Positions 1 through 9,022 of a stretch of 64,000 bases of DNA are shown here, one piece after another; position 1 is the stretch's first letter, and each line of letters begins with the position of its first letter. A program made the translations under genes and the position numbers. The notes below the pieces were generated by a model that was given only the letters and a program-made list of their open reading frames with translations, was not told the DNA's origin and did not search any database. The DNA is from an uncultured Enterocloster sp. (GTDB taxonomy: Bacteria > Bacillota > Clostridia > Lachnospirales > Lachnospiraceae): positions 62,001 to 126,000 of the forward strand of contig CALWRY010000001.1 of NCBI GenBank assembly GCA_944384065.1, in the 5' to 3' direction.

Positions 1-452
1 GCATAGAGCTTTCCGTCGTAGGTTCCCTGCTCAATGATGGAGGGCAGATACTCTCCCCGCTCCTCCTCCGTAAGCTCCGCCAGGGGCTGGATGATGTTAT
101 TGGCCGCGTAGGCCGCCACATTGGGGCCGTCCACCGTGAGCACATCCGGAAGTCCCCCGGCCATCACCGAGGCATTAATCTTGTCCGAATAGCCGCCTCC
201 GCTGTCATTTCGCGGGACAAACTCAATATCCGCAAAATAGCGCCCGTTATAGGCCTCATTGAATGTCTCCACGGACTCCCGGTAGGCCTGCCCTTCCTCC
301 GTGTCCTCGATGGAATGCACCCAGATGGACAGGTACTGCTCCCCCGCATCGTAGCCCGCTATATCGCCGGGAGATGGGTCCCGCTTCTGGCAGCCTCCCA
401 GAAAGGCAGCCGCCAAGGCGGCTCCTGCCAGAAAAACAAGCTTCTTTCTCAT
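1..452 (-). CDS. Sugar ABC transporter substrate-binding lipoprotein (N-terminal part)
   Basis: N-terminal 150 residues of an extracellular solute-binding protein (family 1, sugar type); the rest lies beyond the window edge. The start codon at 452 follows a clear AAGGAGGAG site. The first 20 residues are a lipoprotein signal ending in lipobox LGGC, so the protein should be anchored outside the membrane by a lipid-modified Cys. After it come the features typical of the family: a segment reading SVETFNEAY and a NASVMAGGLPDVLTVDG stretch, matching the usual 'ltAmaAGtaPDV' region. It should capture a sugar or oligosaccharide and pass it to two permeases lying outside the window. It is divergent from the LacI-type gene at 792 and has an operator between promoter and start, so it is probably repressed by that protein. 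The substrate cannot be told from the sequence. Confidence 0.85.
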   Translation of the reverse strand, partial: MRKKLVFLAGAALAAAFLGGCQKRDPSPGDIAGYDAGEQYLSIWVHSIEDTEEGQAYRESVETFNEAYNGRYFADIEFVPRNDSGGGYSDKINASVMAGGLPDVLTVDGPNVAAYAANNIIQPLAELTEEERGEYLPSIIEQGTYDGKLY

Positions 453-538
453 GTAAGCTCCTCCTTCTTGTCACCCTCCTCTGCCCGGCTGCGCCCTCCG
501 GACAAAAGTGCCGTTCTCTTTCCTCTCAGCATCTAGTT

Positions 539-597
539 ACCGGTTAAGTAACCGGTTCCTTTAGCCATATAATAGTCTTTTTCAAGCGCTCTGTCAA
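539..597 (-). promoter_or_regulatory. Promoter plus LacI-type double operator for the sugar transporter
   Basis: Minus-strand promoter with -35 TTGACA (592-597), 17-base spacer and -10 TATTAT (569-574), giving a start near 562. Just downstream, at about +6 to +23, are two ACCGGT palindromes (539-544 and 551-556) exactly 12 bases apart, in the context GTAACCGGTT. The same pair occurs at 672-689. The GTAAnCGnTTAC-like core is typical of LacI-family operators. Binding here would block transcription into the gene starting at 452. The whole 453-791 stretch contains only these control elements and the lacI leader. Confidence 0.8.
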
Positions 598-671
598 TGG
601 CCGGCGCTGTAATTTTTTCATTTCGGCATATCTGCTATTTTCATCGTATTTTTCTGTGCAGATTTCACAAA

Positions 672-725
672 ACCGGTTTTGTAACCGGTTATTTATTGAT
701 TCTCTCCCTTGTTTTTTGCTATACT
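672..725 (+). promoter_or_regulatory. lacI-type regulator promoter with upstream operator pair
   Basis: Two ACCGGT palindromes (672-677, 684-689), again 12 bases apart, lie directly upstream of a plus-strand promoter: -35 TTGATT (696-701), 18-base spacer, -10 TATACT (720-725) with an extended TG. The placement suggests that the regulator controls its own gene. Confidence 0.7.
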
Positions 726-791
726 AGAGTGTGCCAGCAGGCAGAGGCCGCCCGGGCTTCTGCCCTTTGGAGACGGAAAGAGGTATGTATT

Positions 792-1817
792 ATGAAGACA
801 AAGAAAGTGACCTTCGCGGATATCGCCGCATATACGAATTTTTCAAAAACCACAATCTCCCGGTACTTTAACAATCCGGATTCTCTCACCTTAGAAAACC
901 AGCAGAAGATTGCCGAGGCCCTGACGGCCCTCAATTATAAGGAAAATAAGGTGGGGCGCATTCTGGCCAGCGGAAAGACGGAGTTTGTGGGCGTGATTAT
1001 TCCCAACCTCTACATGCACTACTATTCCGAGATGCTTAATCAGCTTTTAGCCACCTATGAGACCTACGGATATAAGTTCCTCGTCTTTGCGGGGAATGAA
1101 AAGCCTGATGTGGAGCGCCAGTATATCGAGGAGCTTTTGGCTTACAACATCGAAGGCCTGATCACCTTAAGCCCTACCATTCCCTCTAAGGAGCTGGCCC
1201 AGTACAATGTTCCCGTGGTCGGCATTGAGCGGGAAAACGAATATATCTGCAGCGTCAGCACGGACAACTATCTGGGCGGCGTCCAGGCAGCCAGCCTCCT
1301 TCAAAAGAGCGGCTGCGATATTCTCATCCATGTAAATGCCCATATGCCTGAGACCACCCCCGCCTCCGGCCGCATACGGGGCTTTGTGGACATCTGCCGG
1401 GAGCAGGACCTGGCCTATGAGCTGATTCTCACCGACCTGGGAAACACATTTAAGGAGAATCACGAGCGGATATCCGCCCTTTTAAGCCAGCTGGAGGAGA
1501 AGTATCCCCACAAAAAAAAGGGCATCTTCATGCCCAATGACACCCACGCCAACGTCCTTTTAAATATATTGATCCGAAAGTACGGGAGGTTTCCGGAGGA
1601 CTTTTGCCTCGTGGGCTTTGACAACTCCCCCATCTCCGAGGAGGCGGTGATCCCCACCAGCACCGTGGGCCAGCAGATTCCCGTCATCGCCGGGGAGGCC
1701 ATGAAGCTCCTCTCCTCACTGATGGAGGAGAGGAAAAAGAGGAAGCCCGTTCCCCTTAAAGCCCCCATTCACCGGGTGGTCACGCCCATCCTCATACGGA
1801 GGGAGACCACGGGATGA
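792..1817 (+). CDS. LacI-family transcriptional repressor
   Basis: A 341-residue repressor of the LacI/GalR family. Residues 5-27 form the N-terminal helix-turn-helix (VTFADIAAYTNFSKTTISRY), followed by the hinge helix around residue 50 (KVGRILASGKT), then a periplasmic-binding-protein-like effector domain starting FVGVIIPNLYMHYYSEML. The hinge differs from the usual 'NxxARsL' but keeps the length. The start at 792 was chosen because the helix-turn-helix must begin within a few residues of it; the frame is open further upstream, but that part overlaps the promoter at 696-725. It is divergent from the sugar-binding lipoprotein gene, and paired operators lie in front of both. Inferred role: sugar-responsive repressor of that transporter and of itself. 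Confidence 0.9.
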   Translation: MKTKKVTFADIAAYTNFSKTTISRYFNNPDSLTLENQQKIAEALTALNYKENKVGRILASGKTEFVGVIIPNLYMHYYSEMLNQLLATYETYGYKFLVFAGNEKPDVERQYIEELLAYNIEGLITLSPTIPSKELAQYNVPVVGIERENEYICSVSTDNYLGGVQAASLLQKSGCDILIHVNAHMPETTPASGRIRGFVDICREQDLAYELILTDLGNTFKENHERISALLSQLEEKYPHKKKGIFMPNDTHANVLLNILIRKYGRFPEDFCLVGFDNSPISEEAVIPTSTVGQQIPVIAGEAMKLLSSLMEERKKRKPVPLKAPIHRVVTPILIRRETTG

Positions 1818-1866
1818 GCGGGCAGGCCGCTTCGCCCGCCTCCCGCTGCACTGCTTAAGCGCTCTT

Positions 1867-2307
1867 TTACCGGCTCTCAATCTCCATCAGCATCTTCACC
1901 CGCCGCTCATGGCGTCCGCCCTCGAACTTGGCGTCCAGCCAGGCCTCGGTGATCATCTTGGCCAGCTCGCTGCCCACCACCCGGGCGCCAAAGGCCAGAA
2001 CATTGGAGTCATTGTGCATCCGGGAGAGCTTGGCCGTGTAGGGCTCGCTGCACACGCAGGCCCTGACGCCCTTCACCTTGTTGGCCGCCAGGGAGATGCC
2101 CACCCCGGTTCCGCAGATGGCGATCCCCAGATCCGCCTCCCCGGAGGCCACAGCCCGGCCCACTTTCTCCCCGTATACCGGGTAGTCGCAGCTCTCCGTG
2201 GAGTTGGTTCCCAGGTCAAGAACCTCATAGCCCTTGCTCTCCACAAATTCCTTAATAATGTTCTTTAACTCAATAGCGGTATGGTCATTTCCCATGGCGA
2301 TCTTCAT
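1867..2307 (-). CDS. rpiB: Ribose 5-phosphate isomerase B
   Basis: A 146-residue RpiB/LacAB-family sugar-phosphate isomerase, which interconverts ribose 5-phosphate and ribulose 5-phosphate in the non-oxidative pentose phosphate pathway (cytoplasm). Visible signatures are the N-terminal GNDHTAIELK (family GSDHAG), the catalytic-Cys loop AICGTGVGISLAANK near residues 62-77, and the CSEPYTAKLSRMHNDSNVLAFGARV region that binds the sugar phosphate. Length is normal. The ribosome site AAAAGGAG lies about ten bases before the ATG. It faces the lacI-type gene end to end and has its own promoter. LacA/LacB or an allose-6-P isomerase are possible alternatives in the same superfamily. Confidence 0.9.
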   Translation of the reverse strand: MKIAMGNDHTAIELKNIIKEFVESKGYEVLDLGTNSTESCDYPVYGEKVGRAVASGEADLGIAICGTGVGISLAANKVKGVRACVCSEPYTAKLSRMHNDSNVLAFGARVVGSELAKMITEAWLDAKFEGGRHERRVKMLMEIESR

Positions 2308-2330
2308 GTGTACTGTCTCCTTTTCTTTCC

Positions 2331-2360
2331 ATTATAAAACAGTACCACCCACCAAGGCAA
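2331..2360 (-). promoter_or_regulatory. rpiB promoter
   Basis: Minus strand: -35 TTGCCT (2355-2360), 18-base spacer, -10 TATAAT (2331-2336), about 24 bases before the rpiB start codon. Confidence 0.6.
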
Positions 2361-2396
2361 GGATTTTCTCGCATCCGTTCTGGCCGCTGCCGTTTC

Positions 2397-3716
2397 TCAC
2401 ATCCCCCACACCAGCCAGATATAGATATAGCCTGCCAGCACCGCTGACATGGTAAAAGGCACGCCGATCCGCAGGAAATCCTTCACTGCGACTGTCTCCC
2501 CGTTTTTCCGCAGGATCCCGATGGCCGCGATGTTGGCGGAGGCCCCGATGGGCGTCAGGTTGCCGCCCAGGGTGGCTCCTGTGAGGAGGCCGAAGTAAAA
2601 GAGGTACGGCTCCATCCCCGCTCCCCCGTTCATCAGTGCCGCGATGCCCTGAACCACGGGAAGCATGGTGGCCACATAGGGAATATTGTCAATAAAGGCG
2701 GACAGTGCCACAGAGGCAAATACGATCAGCGTGTAAAGGAAAAATGGATTGTCCCCGGATACTGTATAGAACAGGCTGGCCGCCGCGTCGATTACGCCTG
2801 CGGACCGGATCCCTTCTATTACCATAAACAGTCCAAAGAGAAGCAGGAGCGTATCTCTGTCCAGCTCCCGGATCACCTGCATCACAGGCGCAGAGCTTTT
2901 CTTCTTTAGGCAGGATCGCGCCACACCGGCCGCACATACGAGAATACAGATAAGCCCGCTTCTAAGATTATACAGGAAAACCGCGAGCCCGCCGGCAGGC
3001 TCCGGGAGGAAGGAGGCGCAGATCAGAAGTCCCACCGTCAGAAGCATCAGATAAGAAGGCACATAGTCCTCCACCTCTGTCTCTACCTTTGCGCTTATCT
3101 TCTGGGTCTCTTTGCGGAAAAGGAACAGCAGCACAACCAGGGACGCCACAGCCCCCAGCTCCACGCCCCAGAAGATCCCGCCTTTTCCGTTCATCCAGAA
3201 GAAATCAAGGAAATTCATGCCGGCATAGCCGCCCAGGAGCATGCTGGTGGTATCCCCCACCATGGTGGCCGCTCCCTGGAGATTGGAAGATACGGCAATG
3301 GCGATGAGAACCGGAACCGGCGATATTTTCAGCTTTCTCGAAATAGCAAGACCGATGGGCGCCACCATGAGCACGGTAGCCACATTGTCCACAAATGCGC
3401 TGATCACCCCGGCAAACAGGGACAGCACGGTTACCGCCCATTTGATATCCGGCACCTTGGAAATCAACATCTCCGCCAGCCGGGCCGGCATGCGGCTCTC
3501 AATAAACAGGGTCACCAGCCCCATGGTGCCTCCGATCATCAGGAGTACATTGTAATCCACCGCCCCAAGGGCGGAAATCAAATCCATCTCATACATTCCC
3601 CCATAGCCCATCCCGATAAAGATGCAGGCGGAGGTGAGGGCAATCCACGGCCGGTACTTCTGGAATGAGAGCATCAGCACATAGGTAATCAAGAATACAA
3701 TCAATGCTGGTATCAT
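2397..3716 (-). CDS. ArsB/NhaD/CitM-type (ion transporter superfamily) membrane permease
   Basis: A 439-residue integral membrane protein of the ion-transporter (IT) superfamily. About eleven hydrophobic segments are visible, beginning with MIPALIVFLITYVLMLSF. The two family hallmarks each occur in one half: AFVDNVATVLMVAPIG (near residue 105) and AFIDNIPYVATMLPVV (near 340), then GNLTPIGASANI near the end. Members move anions such as arsenite, sulfate, citrate or dicarboxylates, or exchange Na+/H+; the substrate cannot be fixed here. The start at 3716 is preferred over an upstream in-frame ATG because AAGGA precedes it and the upstream part is not membrane-like. It lies downstream of the tctABC terminator and could receive read-through, which would suit a carboxylate carrier. 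Confidence 0.75.
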   Translation of the reverse strand: MIPALIVFLITYVLMLSFQKYRPWIALTSACIFIGMGYGGMYEMDLISALGAVDYNVLLMIGGTMGLVTLFIESRMPARLAEMLISKVPDIKWAVTVLSLFAGVISAFVDNVATVLMVAPIGLAISRKLKISPVPVLIAIAVSSNLQGAATMVGDTTSMLLGGYAGMNFLDFFWMNGKGGIFWGVELGAVASLVVLLFLFRKETQKISAKVETEVEDYVPSYLMLLTVGLLICASFLPEPAGGLAVFLYNLRSGLICILVCAAGVARSCLKKKSSAPVMQVIRELDRDTLLLLFGLFMVIEGIRSAGVIDAAASLFYTVSGDNPFFLYTLIVFASVALSAFIDNIPYVATMLPVVQGIAALMNGGAGMEPYLFYFGLLTGATLGGNLTPIGASANIAAIGILRKNGETVAVKDFLRIGVPFTMSAVLAGYIYIWLVWGM

Positions 3717-3790
3717 ATTTTTCCTTATCCTTTCCGTATAAAATACAGCCGATCCCGCAGCGGTCACTTCCTGCCCAGCCTCGGCCGGGC

Positions 3791-3841
3791 AAGAAAAATC
3801 CCGCCCTTCTCCTCCGGACAGCCAAAGGGGGCAGGCGGGAT
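3791..3841 (-). terminator. Intrinsic terminator after tctA
   Basis: Minus strand: stem ATCCCGCC (3834-3841) pairing with GGCGGGAT (3798-3805), with a long GC-rich loop, followed by TTTTTCTT. It ends the carboxylate operon before the permease gene. Confidence 0.65.
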
Positions 3842-3882
3842 AAAATGAGAGGAAATCAGGCTGTAAAACCGTTAAATCAGAC

Positions 3883-5391
3883 TTATATCTCAGACTCCTC
3901 TGTTCCCAGAACTTCCTTGCGCTTGCTGGCGCTGAGTACGCTGACAATGAGTACGATCACGATAACTGCCAGGAGCACTGCACAGATGGGACGGCGCAAA
4001 AACTGGGTGGCGTCTCCCCGGAAAATAGTCATGGACTGCACCAGGGTGTACTCCATCTGGTCGCCCAGAATGAAAGTGAGAAGCAGGGGGGCAAGTGGGA
4101 AATCCGCCTTCTTCATGATATAGCCCACAAGTCCGAAGATAATCATGCACTGCACATCAAACATGGCATTGTTTAAGCCGTATACGCCCAGCAGCGCGAT
4201 GATGGTGATGATGGGGAACAGCACCCGGTTGGGAACTAGGGTAACCTTCGCCCACAAATTTGCCAGGGGCAGGTTTAAGAACAGCAGGATAGCGTTTCCA
4301 ATAAACATACTGCCGATTACCGTCCATACCAGAAGGGGCTGCTCGCTGAATAGCCGGGGGCCGGGTGTAAGGCCGTGCATAACAAAGGCTCCGACCAAAA
4401 CCGCCATTACCGAGGAGGTGGGAATACCCAGGGTAAACAGTGGGATCATCGCGCCGCCGCAGTAGCTGTTGTTGGCTGTCTCCGGACCGGCCACGCCCTC
4501 AATGGCGCCCTGGCCAAAGCGCTCCGGATGCTTTGACAGCTTCTTCTCAATGGAATAGCTCATAACCGCCGGGATGATGGAATTGGTTCCGGGTATCAGA
4601 CCGATAAAGAAGCCCAGGAAGCTTCCCCGCAGGATGGCGGCTATGGACGGCCCCCATTCTTCCCTGTCGGGAATCAGGCCCTTGATCTCGGGCAGCGTTT
4701 TCTTTTCCTTCAGATCGCCTTCCAGGTTGGAGAAGATCTCCACCAGGCCGAACATACCCATGGCGATGGATACGAAGTCAATGCCGTTCATCAGGTAGTC
4801 GCTTCCCATGGCAAACCGCACGGTTCCCACAGAGGGGTCAATTCCGATGAGCGACAGGGTCAGTCCGAAAAAGGCTACGATCAGGCCCTTGACCAGGGAT
4901 TTGCCCAGAAGGCCGATTACCAGCGTAAGTCCCATGAGCATCAGGCAGAAGAACTCCGGAGGCCCGAATTTTAACGCCTGGCTTGCCAGGGAGGGGCCCA
5001 AGATCAAAAGACCGATCAGGGATATGATTCCTCCGATAAAGGATCCGATGGCCGCCACGCCCAGGGCCTGGCCGGCCCGGCCCTGCTTGGCCATGGGATA
5101 GCCGTCCATACAGGTAATCACAGACGCAGCCTCACCCGGCGTATTGATAAGCACGGAGGTAATGGTGCCTCCATACATAGCTCCATAATAGATGCCGGAC
5201 AAGAGTACGATGGACTGAACCGGCTCCATGCCGAAGGTGAGAGGGAGAAGAAGAGCGGTTCCCGCCGTGGGGCCAAGTCCGGGCAGCACGCCTACCAGCA
5301 TGCCCGCGATTACGCCCCCCAGACAGCACAGAAGATTCATGCCTGTGGCAGCTTCCGCAAGTCCCTGAAGTAAATAGCTTATGCTTCCCAT
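3883..5391 (-). CDS. tctA: Tripartite tricarboxylate transporter, large membrane subunit (TctA family)
   Basis: A 502-residue large permease of a tripartite tricarboxylate transporter (TTT), which takes up citrate-like or other carboxylates using an ion gradient and an extracytoplasmic binding protein. It has about twelve hydrophobic segments and the family signature [17 protein letters not shown] (residues 35-51), repeated in degenerate form as [18 protein letters not shown] in the second half. Another conserved stretch is [20 protein letters not shown]. Length is typical (about 500). It follows tctB by 15 bases, and the ribosome site AAGGGGG precedes the start. Its place at the end of an operon with hydroxyacid dehydrogenases and an aldolase suggests that the imported acid is degraded by those enzymes. 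Confidence 0.92.
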   Translation of the reverse strand: MGSISYLLQGLAEAATGMNLLCCLGGVIAGMLVGVLPGLGPTAGTALLLPLTFGMEPVQSIVLLSGIYYGAMYGGTITSVLINTPGEAASVITCMDGYPMAKQGRAGQALGVAAIGSFIGGIISLIGLLILGPSLASQALKFGPPEFFCLMLMGLTLVIGLLGKSLVKGLIVAFFGLTLSLIGIDPSVGTVRFAMGSDYLMNGIDFVSIAMGMFGLVEIFSNLEGDLKEKKTLPEIKGLIPDREEWGPSIAAILRGSFLGFFIGLIPGTNSIIPAVMSYSIEKKLSKHPERFGQGAIEGVAGPETANNSYCGGAMIPLFTLGIPTSSVMAVLVGAFVMHGLTPGPRLFSEQPLLVWTVIGSMFIGNAILLFLNLPLANLWAKVTLVPNRVLFPIITIIALLGVYGLNNAMFDVQCMIIFGLVGYIMKKADFPLAPLLLTFILGDQMEYTLVQSMTIFRGDATQFLRRPICAVLLAVIVIVLIVSVLSASKRKEVLGTEESEI

Positions 5392-5406
5392 TCATTTTCC
5401 CCCTTT

Positions 5407-5883
5407 CTACCATCCAAACTGATTCACCGGCACCTGTACCATGAGCACCGACTTAAACAGGAAGAAACAAAGCACTGCCACCACCAGGCTGCACACCAGG
5501 GACTTCTTCACGCTCATTCCCCGTGAGAACAGGGCAGTCAGCATCAGCGTCGACGCGATTACAAAGCCCAGGATCTTGCAGAAAATCACAAAGAACACCA
5601 GGGCCCCCCATGTGATCGCCAGATTCTTGGTGGCGATTTTTGACGGAAAGATCTCCGAGAGCTTCATGCCCGGCTGCTTAAAGGACTGGATAAAGGAGAT
5701 CAGGGAGAGCACCAGCATGATGCCGCTGCTCCACCGGGGGACGAATCCCGCCCCCGGTCCATATCCGGCCCAGTACTGATACCGCATGGATGCCGCCAGG
5801 AATATCCCGGCAAATACGGTCAGAGCCAGGGAGACCACCGTTGTTATTTTCAGATCTCCAATTTTAAACTTCTTAGACTCCAT
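5407..5883 (-). CDS. tctB: Tripartite tricarboxylate transporter, small membrane subunit (TctB family)
   Basis: A 158-residue small membrane subunit of the same transporter, with four hydrophobic segments: residues about 12-33, 45-60, 82-107 and 120-145. Typical TctB features are AASMRYQYWAGYGPGAGFVPRW, in which the PG.GFvP motif is conserved, and the overall length. Two starts are possible: ATG 5883 with AGGTGA five bases upstream (chosen), or a GTG at 5892 adding three residues. It sits between tctC and tctA with short gaps, so the three are surely co-transcribed. Confidence 0.88.
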   Translation of the reverse strand: MESKKFKIGDLKITTVVSLALTVFAGIFLAASMRYQYWAGYGPGAGFVPRWSSGIMLVLSLISFIQSFKQPGMKLSEIFPSKIATKNLAITWGALVFFVIFCKILGFVIASTLMLTALFSRGMSVKKSLVCSLVVAVLCFFLFKSVLMVQVPVNQFGW

Positions 5884-5900
5884 ATACTTCACCTATCCTT

Positions 5901-6953
5901 CTACCATCCTAGCAGGGGAGCCAGCTCCTTGAGCTCTGCCTCCTCCTGCTTTAACAGCTCCATATAATCATCGCCTACGATGGCAATGGCCTCGATGCCC
6001 TGATCCAGCATGGACTGCTTAAAGGAATCTGTCTGAGCAGCCTCAGCAAAGGCCTCCTCCAGCTTCTCCACAATCGTCGGATCCGTTCCCGCCTTCACAG
6101 CGATTCCACGGGAGGAAGATGCGGTTACAAGGCTTCCGGTCAGCTCCTCTACGGTGGGTAGATCCGGCATAATGGCGGATCTCTCCTCGGCCAAAATCGC
6201 CAGCGGCTTCAAGTCTCCGTTCTCGGTGGGAACCTTGGTATCGCCGATGTTGCCCACATACACATCAATATGGCCGCCCAGCACAGAGGTAAGGGCCTCG
6301 GAAGAGCTCTGGGTGGGAACGGCTGTAAGCTTGGTTCCCAGGGCCTGGTTTAACTTCTTAATCGCAATATCGTCATCCCCCGCCGGACCGCTGGAGGTGG
6401 CAAACACCTCGTTTTCCTTGGCGTAAGCTACCAACTCCTCAAAGGTAGTAAACCGGGTCTCATCCGCGCGGATAGCCACTGCGTTGGAGTCCATAGCATA
6501 GAGAATAATGGGCGCAAAATCTTCTATGGTCTGGCTGCGGTTCTGCTGGGGATCCAGATATCCGGTGATCAGGTTGGGGGAGTTGGTGTGTACCATGGTA
6601 TACCCGTCCGCCTCCGCGCTCAAAGCCGATGACCAGCCGATCCAGCCGCCGGCGCCTTCCTGGTTGGTGGATACAATGGGCTGCCCCAGAATCTTCTCCG
6701 CCTCAGCCGCCAGAAGCCTTGCGCCGATATCCGTACTTCCGCCTGCGGAATAGGGGATGATCAGCGTGATGGCCTGGGTCGGATAATCCGTACCGCCGCC
6801 GCCCGATTCCTCACCGGCTGCCGCCGTGGTACTCGCAGCGCTTCCCGCCGCCGTAGTCTCTGTGCTGCCTCCGCCGCTCTGGCTGCATCCCGCAAGTCCT
6901 GCCGCAATCAGTCCCATAACTGCCAATGCGCTTACCATACATCTTACCTTCAT
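5901..6953 (-). CDS. tctC: Tripartite tricarboxylate transporter substrate-binding lipoprotein (TctC family)
   Basis: A 350-residue extracytoplasmic binding protein of the Bug/TctC type. The signal peptide ends in the lipobox LAGC, followed by a Ser/Gly/Thr/Ala-rich linker to about residue 50. The mature domain opens YPTQAITLIIPYSAGGSTD, the hallmark of Bug proteins, and carries a GGWIGWSSAL segment and GGHIDVYVGNIGD later. The start at 6953 is chosen because GAGGAGG lies eight bases upstream; the longer reading frame to 6998 puts a non-signal stretch before the lipoprotein signal. It delivers a carboxylate to TctAB. The gap of 57 bases after the dehydrogenase gene is compatible with one transcript. 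Confidence 0.92.
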   Translation of the reverse strand: MKVRCMVSALAVMGLIAAGLAGCSQSGGGSTETTAAGSAASTTAAAGEESGGGGTDYPTQAITLIIPYSAGGSTDIGARLLAAEAEKILGQPIVSTNQEGAGGWIGWSSALSAEADGYTMVHTNSPNLITGYLDPQQNRSQTIEDFAPIILYAMDSNAVAIRADETRFTTFEELVAYAKENEVFATSSGPAGDDDIAIKKLNQALGTKLTAVPTQSSSEALTSVLGGHIDVYVGNIGDTKVPTENGDLKPLAILAEERSAIMPDLPTVEELTGSLVTASSSRGIAVKAGTDPTIVEKLEEAFAEAAQTDSFKQSMLDQGIEAIAIVGDDYMELLKQEEAELKELAPLLGW

Positions 6954-7010
6954 CCTATTACCTCCTCTTACTGCTATGAAATTATTCGCAGCCTGCAAAG
7001 ATAGCTGCTT

Positions 7011-7997
7011 TTATTTGTTCTGGCCCTCGCCCAAAAAGTTCACTACATTTTGGGGATGACCCAAACAAAAATTTTTCAGATTTTCTACGGCCATGTCCAT
7101 CAGCCTCTGCCGGCTCTCCCGGGATGCCCAGGAGATGTGGGGCGTGATAATACAGTTCGGCGCCTTCAAAAGGGGATTGTCTTCGCGGATGGGTTCAGAG
7201 GATACAACATCCACCCCCGCCGCGTACACCTTGCCCTCCCGCAGCGCCTGGGCCAAATCTTCCTCGCATATGAGCTCGCCCCTGGAATTGTTTAAAATAA
7301 TCACGCCGTCCTTCATCTTCTCAATGGTCTTTCGGTTCACCAGCTCCCTTGTCTCCGGAAACAACGGGCAGTGCAGGGCAATCACATCGGACCGCCGCCA
7401 TATCTCATCCAGATCCACATAGGCAGCTCCAAAGCCCTCCTGACTCTCATCCGGATACCGGTCATAGGCCAGAACCTTCATCCCAAATGCCGCAGCCAGC
7501 CGTCCCGTAGTCCGGCCAATCCTTCCAAAGCCGATAATTCCCATGGTCTTTCCGGCCAGCTCAATCAGGGGATAGTCCCAAAAGCACCAATCCTGGCTCC
7601 CGGTCCACCGCCCCTCGTGGACAGCTCTGTCGTGGTGGCCCACATGGTGGCAGATCTCTAAGAGCAGGGCCATGGCGAACTGACCCACTGCATCCGTTCC
7701 GTATGCGGGAATATTGCACACGGGAATTCCCCGCTCCCTGGCCGTCTTTATGTCAACTACATTGTAGCCCGTGGCCAGGACGCCGATATACGCAAGGCTC
7801 TTCGCCTCCCAGATAACCCGGGCACTGAGGGGCGTTTTGTTGGTGTATACCGCCTCCGCCCCGGCAATCCGAAGGGCAATCTCCTCATCGTCCGCAGGAG
7901 TCCTGTCATACACGGTCAGCTCTCCCAGCCTTCCCATCTCCTCCCAGGATAAATCTCCGGGGTTTTCCGTATATCCGTCCAAGACCACGATTTTCAT
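7011..7997 (-). CDS. D-2-hydroxyacid dehydrogenase (glycerate dehydrogenase-like)
   Basis: A 328-residue NAD-dependent D-isomer-specific 2-hydroxyacid dehydrogenase, closest in appearance to hydroxypyruvate/glycerate dehydrogenases. The Rossmann fingerprint GIIGFGRIGRTTGRL lies near residue 150. The catalytic Arg (NNSRGELI), Glu (GVDVVSSEP) and His (ITPHISWAS) are all present, as is the family's C-terminal NVVN. It would interconvert a 2-ketoacid and a D-2-hydroxyacid in the cytoplasm. It is transcribed five bases after the aldolase gene and is the second of two such dehydrogenases in the operon, which points to a pathway handling hydroxyacids imported by TctABC. Confidence 0.87.
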   Translation of the reverse strand: MKIVVLDGYTENPGDLSWEEMGRLGELTVYDRTPADDEEIALRIAGAEAVYTNKTPLSARVIWEAKSLAYIGVLATGYNVVDIKTARERGIPVCNIPAYGTDAVGQFAMALLLEICHHVGHHDRAVHEGRWTGSQDWCFWDYPLIELAGKTMGIIGFGRIGRTTGRLAAAFGMKVLAYDRYPDESQEGFGAAYVDLDEIWRRSDVIALHCPLFPETRELVNRKTIEKMKDGVIILNNSRGELICEEDLAQALREGKVYAAGVDVVSSEPIREDNPLLKAPNCIITPHISWASRESRQRLMDMAVENLKNFCLGHPQNVVNFLGEGQNK

Positions 7998-8002
7998 AAA
8001 TC

Positions 8003-9010
8003 TTATGCCTCCTTCATCCGGTCGGCCACCTGCTCGATGAGTTCCCTTGTGGGGGCCTTCCGGTCAATCTTCGAAACCTCCGCAATCAGCTTATACAGAT
8101 GGACTCCCTTCTCCTGGGCCACTGCCTCAAAGAGCTTGGCGAAATTGGAGTGGCAGCCTGCCAGCCCATACACCAGATCCTGGGGCTTTACCGGAGCGTG
8201 GTAAACGCCCTCCATCGCAGGGGCCAGCTCCTTGTCAATAAAATCGAGCAGCGTATAGAGATCCACATACTCCATGGCGCCGTACCTCTGGAATACCGCC
8301 GCCGCCAGCTCCGTAGCGCAGTTTCCTGCGCTTCTGGCCATTCCCATAAGGCCGCAGTCAAACACGGTTGCGCCGCCCTTTTCCGCTGCCAGGGCGTTGG
8401 CTACAGACAGTCCCAGGTTATTGTGGCAGTGGAAGGCCACCGGGATCTTCACGGTCTCGCAGAGCTTTCTGGAATACTCCTCAGCCTCCTCCGGAAGCAT
8501 GGTTCCCGCAGAGTCCATGATGGTGATCTCATCCAGGCCGGCCTCCTCCAGCATCTTGGCCTCCTTTGCCAGCTCGTCGCTGGAGAGCACATAGGCCTTC
8601 ATCATGGAGAAACGGCACTTCATCCCATACTGCTTTACAAGCTTAATGCCCGTAAGGGCCTTGGCTCCGTCTCCCGCGTTGGCGCCGATGCGGAGGAACT
8701 TAAGTCCGTACTTTGCCGCCAGAGCGATGTTCTCCTCGTTCGCGTTCTTCACGCCCATGAACATTCCGATCTCCGCCTGATCCAGATAGGGCTGAACCAG
8801 CTCCAGATATTCTACATCCGTCAGCGGGGCGATGGATCCGTCCGCCTCATAGGCTCCCAGACCGTAAGCATTTCCCATCTCGATTACCTTGATATTGCTG
8901 CGAATCAGGCCCTCAATCATCATCTTTGTGAGCTCCGCTGAAAATCCTTTTCCCACCACATTCGCACCGTCGCGAAGGGTGCAGTCCATTAAAAGCAGAT
9001 CCTTTTTCAA
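8003..9010 (-). CDS. HMGL/DRE-TIM-type aldolase (4-hydroxy-2-oxovalerate aldolase-like)
   Basis: A 335-residue TIM-barrel metalloenzyme of the HMG-CoA lyase-like (DRE-TIM) superfamily. The N-terminal motif MDCTLRDGAN carries the invariant Arg-Asp, and the divalent-metal site is the HCHNNLGLSVANAL motif near residue 195. MGMARSAGNCATE resembles the equivalent loop of 4-hydroxy-2-oxovalerate aldolase (DmpG/MhpE). No acylating aldehyde dehydrogenase partner (DmpF/MhpF) is present, so the product aldehyde would have another fate, or the substrate differs. It lies between two 2-hydroxyacid dehydrogenases with gaps of 5 and 12 bases. The aldolase class is well supported; the exact substrate is not. 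Confidence 0.8.
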   Translation of the reverse strand: MKKDLLLMDCTLRDGANVVGKGFSAELTKMMIEGLIRSNIKVIEMGNAYGLGAYEADGSIAPLTDVEYLELVQPYLDQAEIGMFMGVKNANEENIALAAKYGLKFLRIGANAGDGAKALTGIKLVKQYGMKCRFSMMKAYVLSSDELAKEAKMLEEAGLDEITIMDSAGTMLPEEAEEYSRKLCETVKIPVAFHCHNNLGLSVANALAAEKGGATVFDCGLMGMARSAGNCATELAAAVFQRYGAMEYVDLYTLLDFIDKELAPAMEGVYHAPVKPQDLVYGLAGCHSNFAKLFEAVAQEKGVHLYKLIAEVSKIDRKAPTRELIEQVADRMKEA

Positions 9011-9022
9011 TTTTCCTTCCTC

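Noticed and set aside
597..791. Longer N terminus for the LacI-type protein
   Set aside because: It would overlap the operators and promoter, and the HTH of the family begins right after the ATG at 792.
1818..1866. Terminator between the lacI-type gene and rpiB
   Set aside because: GC-rich inverted stretches are present, but no clean stem followed by a T-run could be defined.
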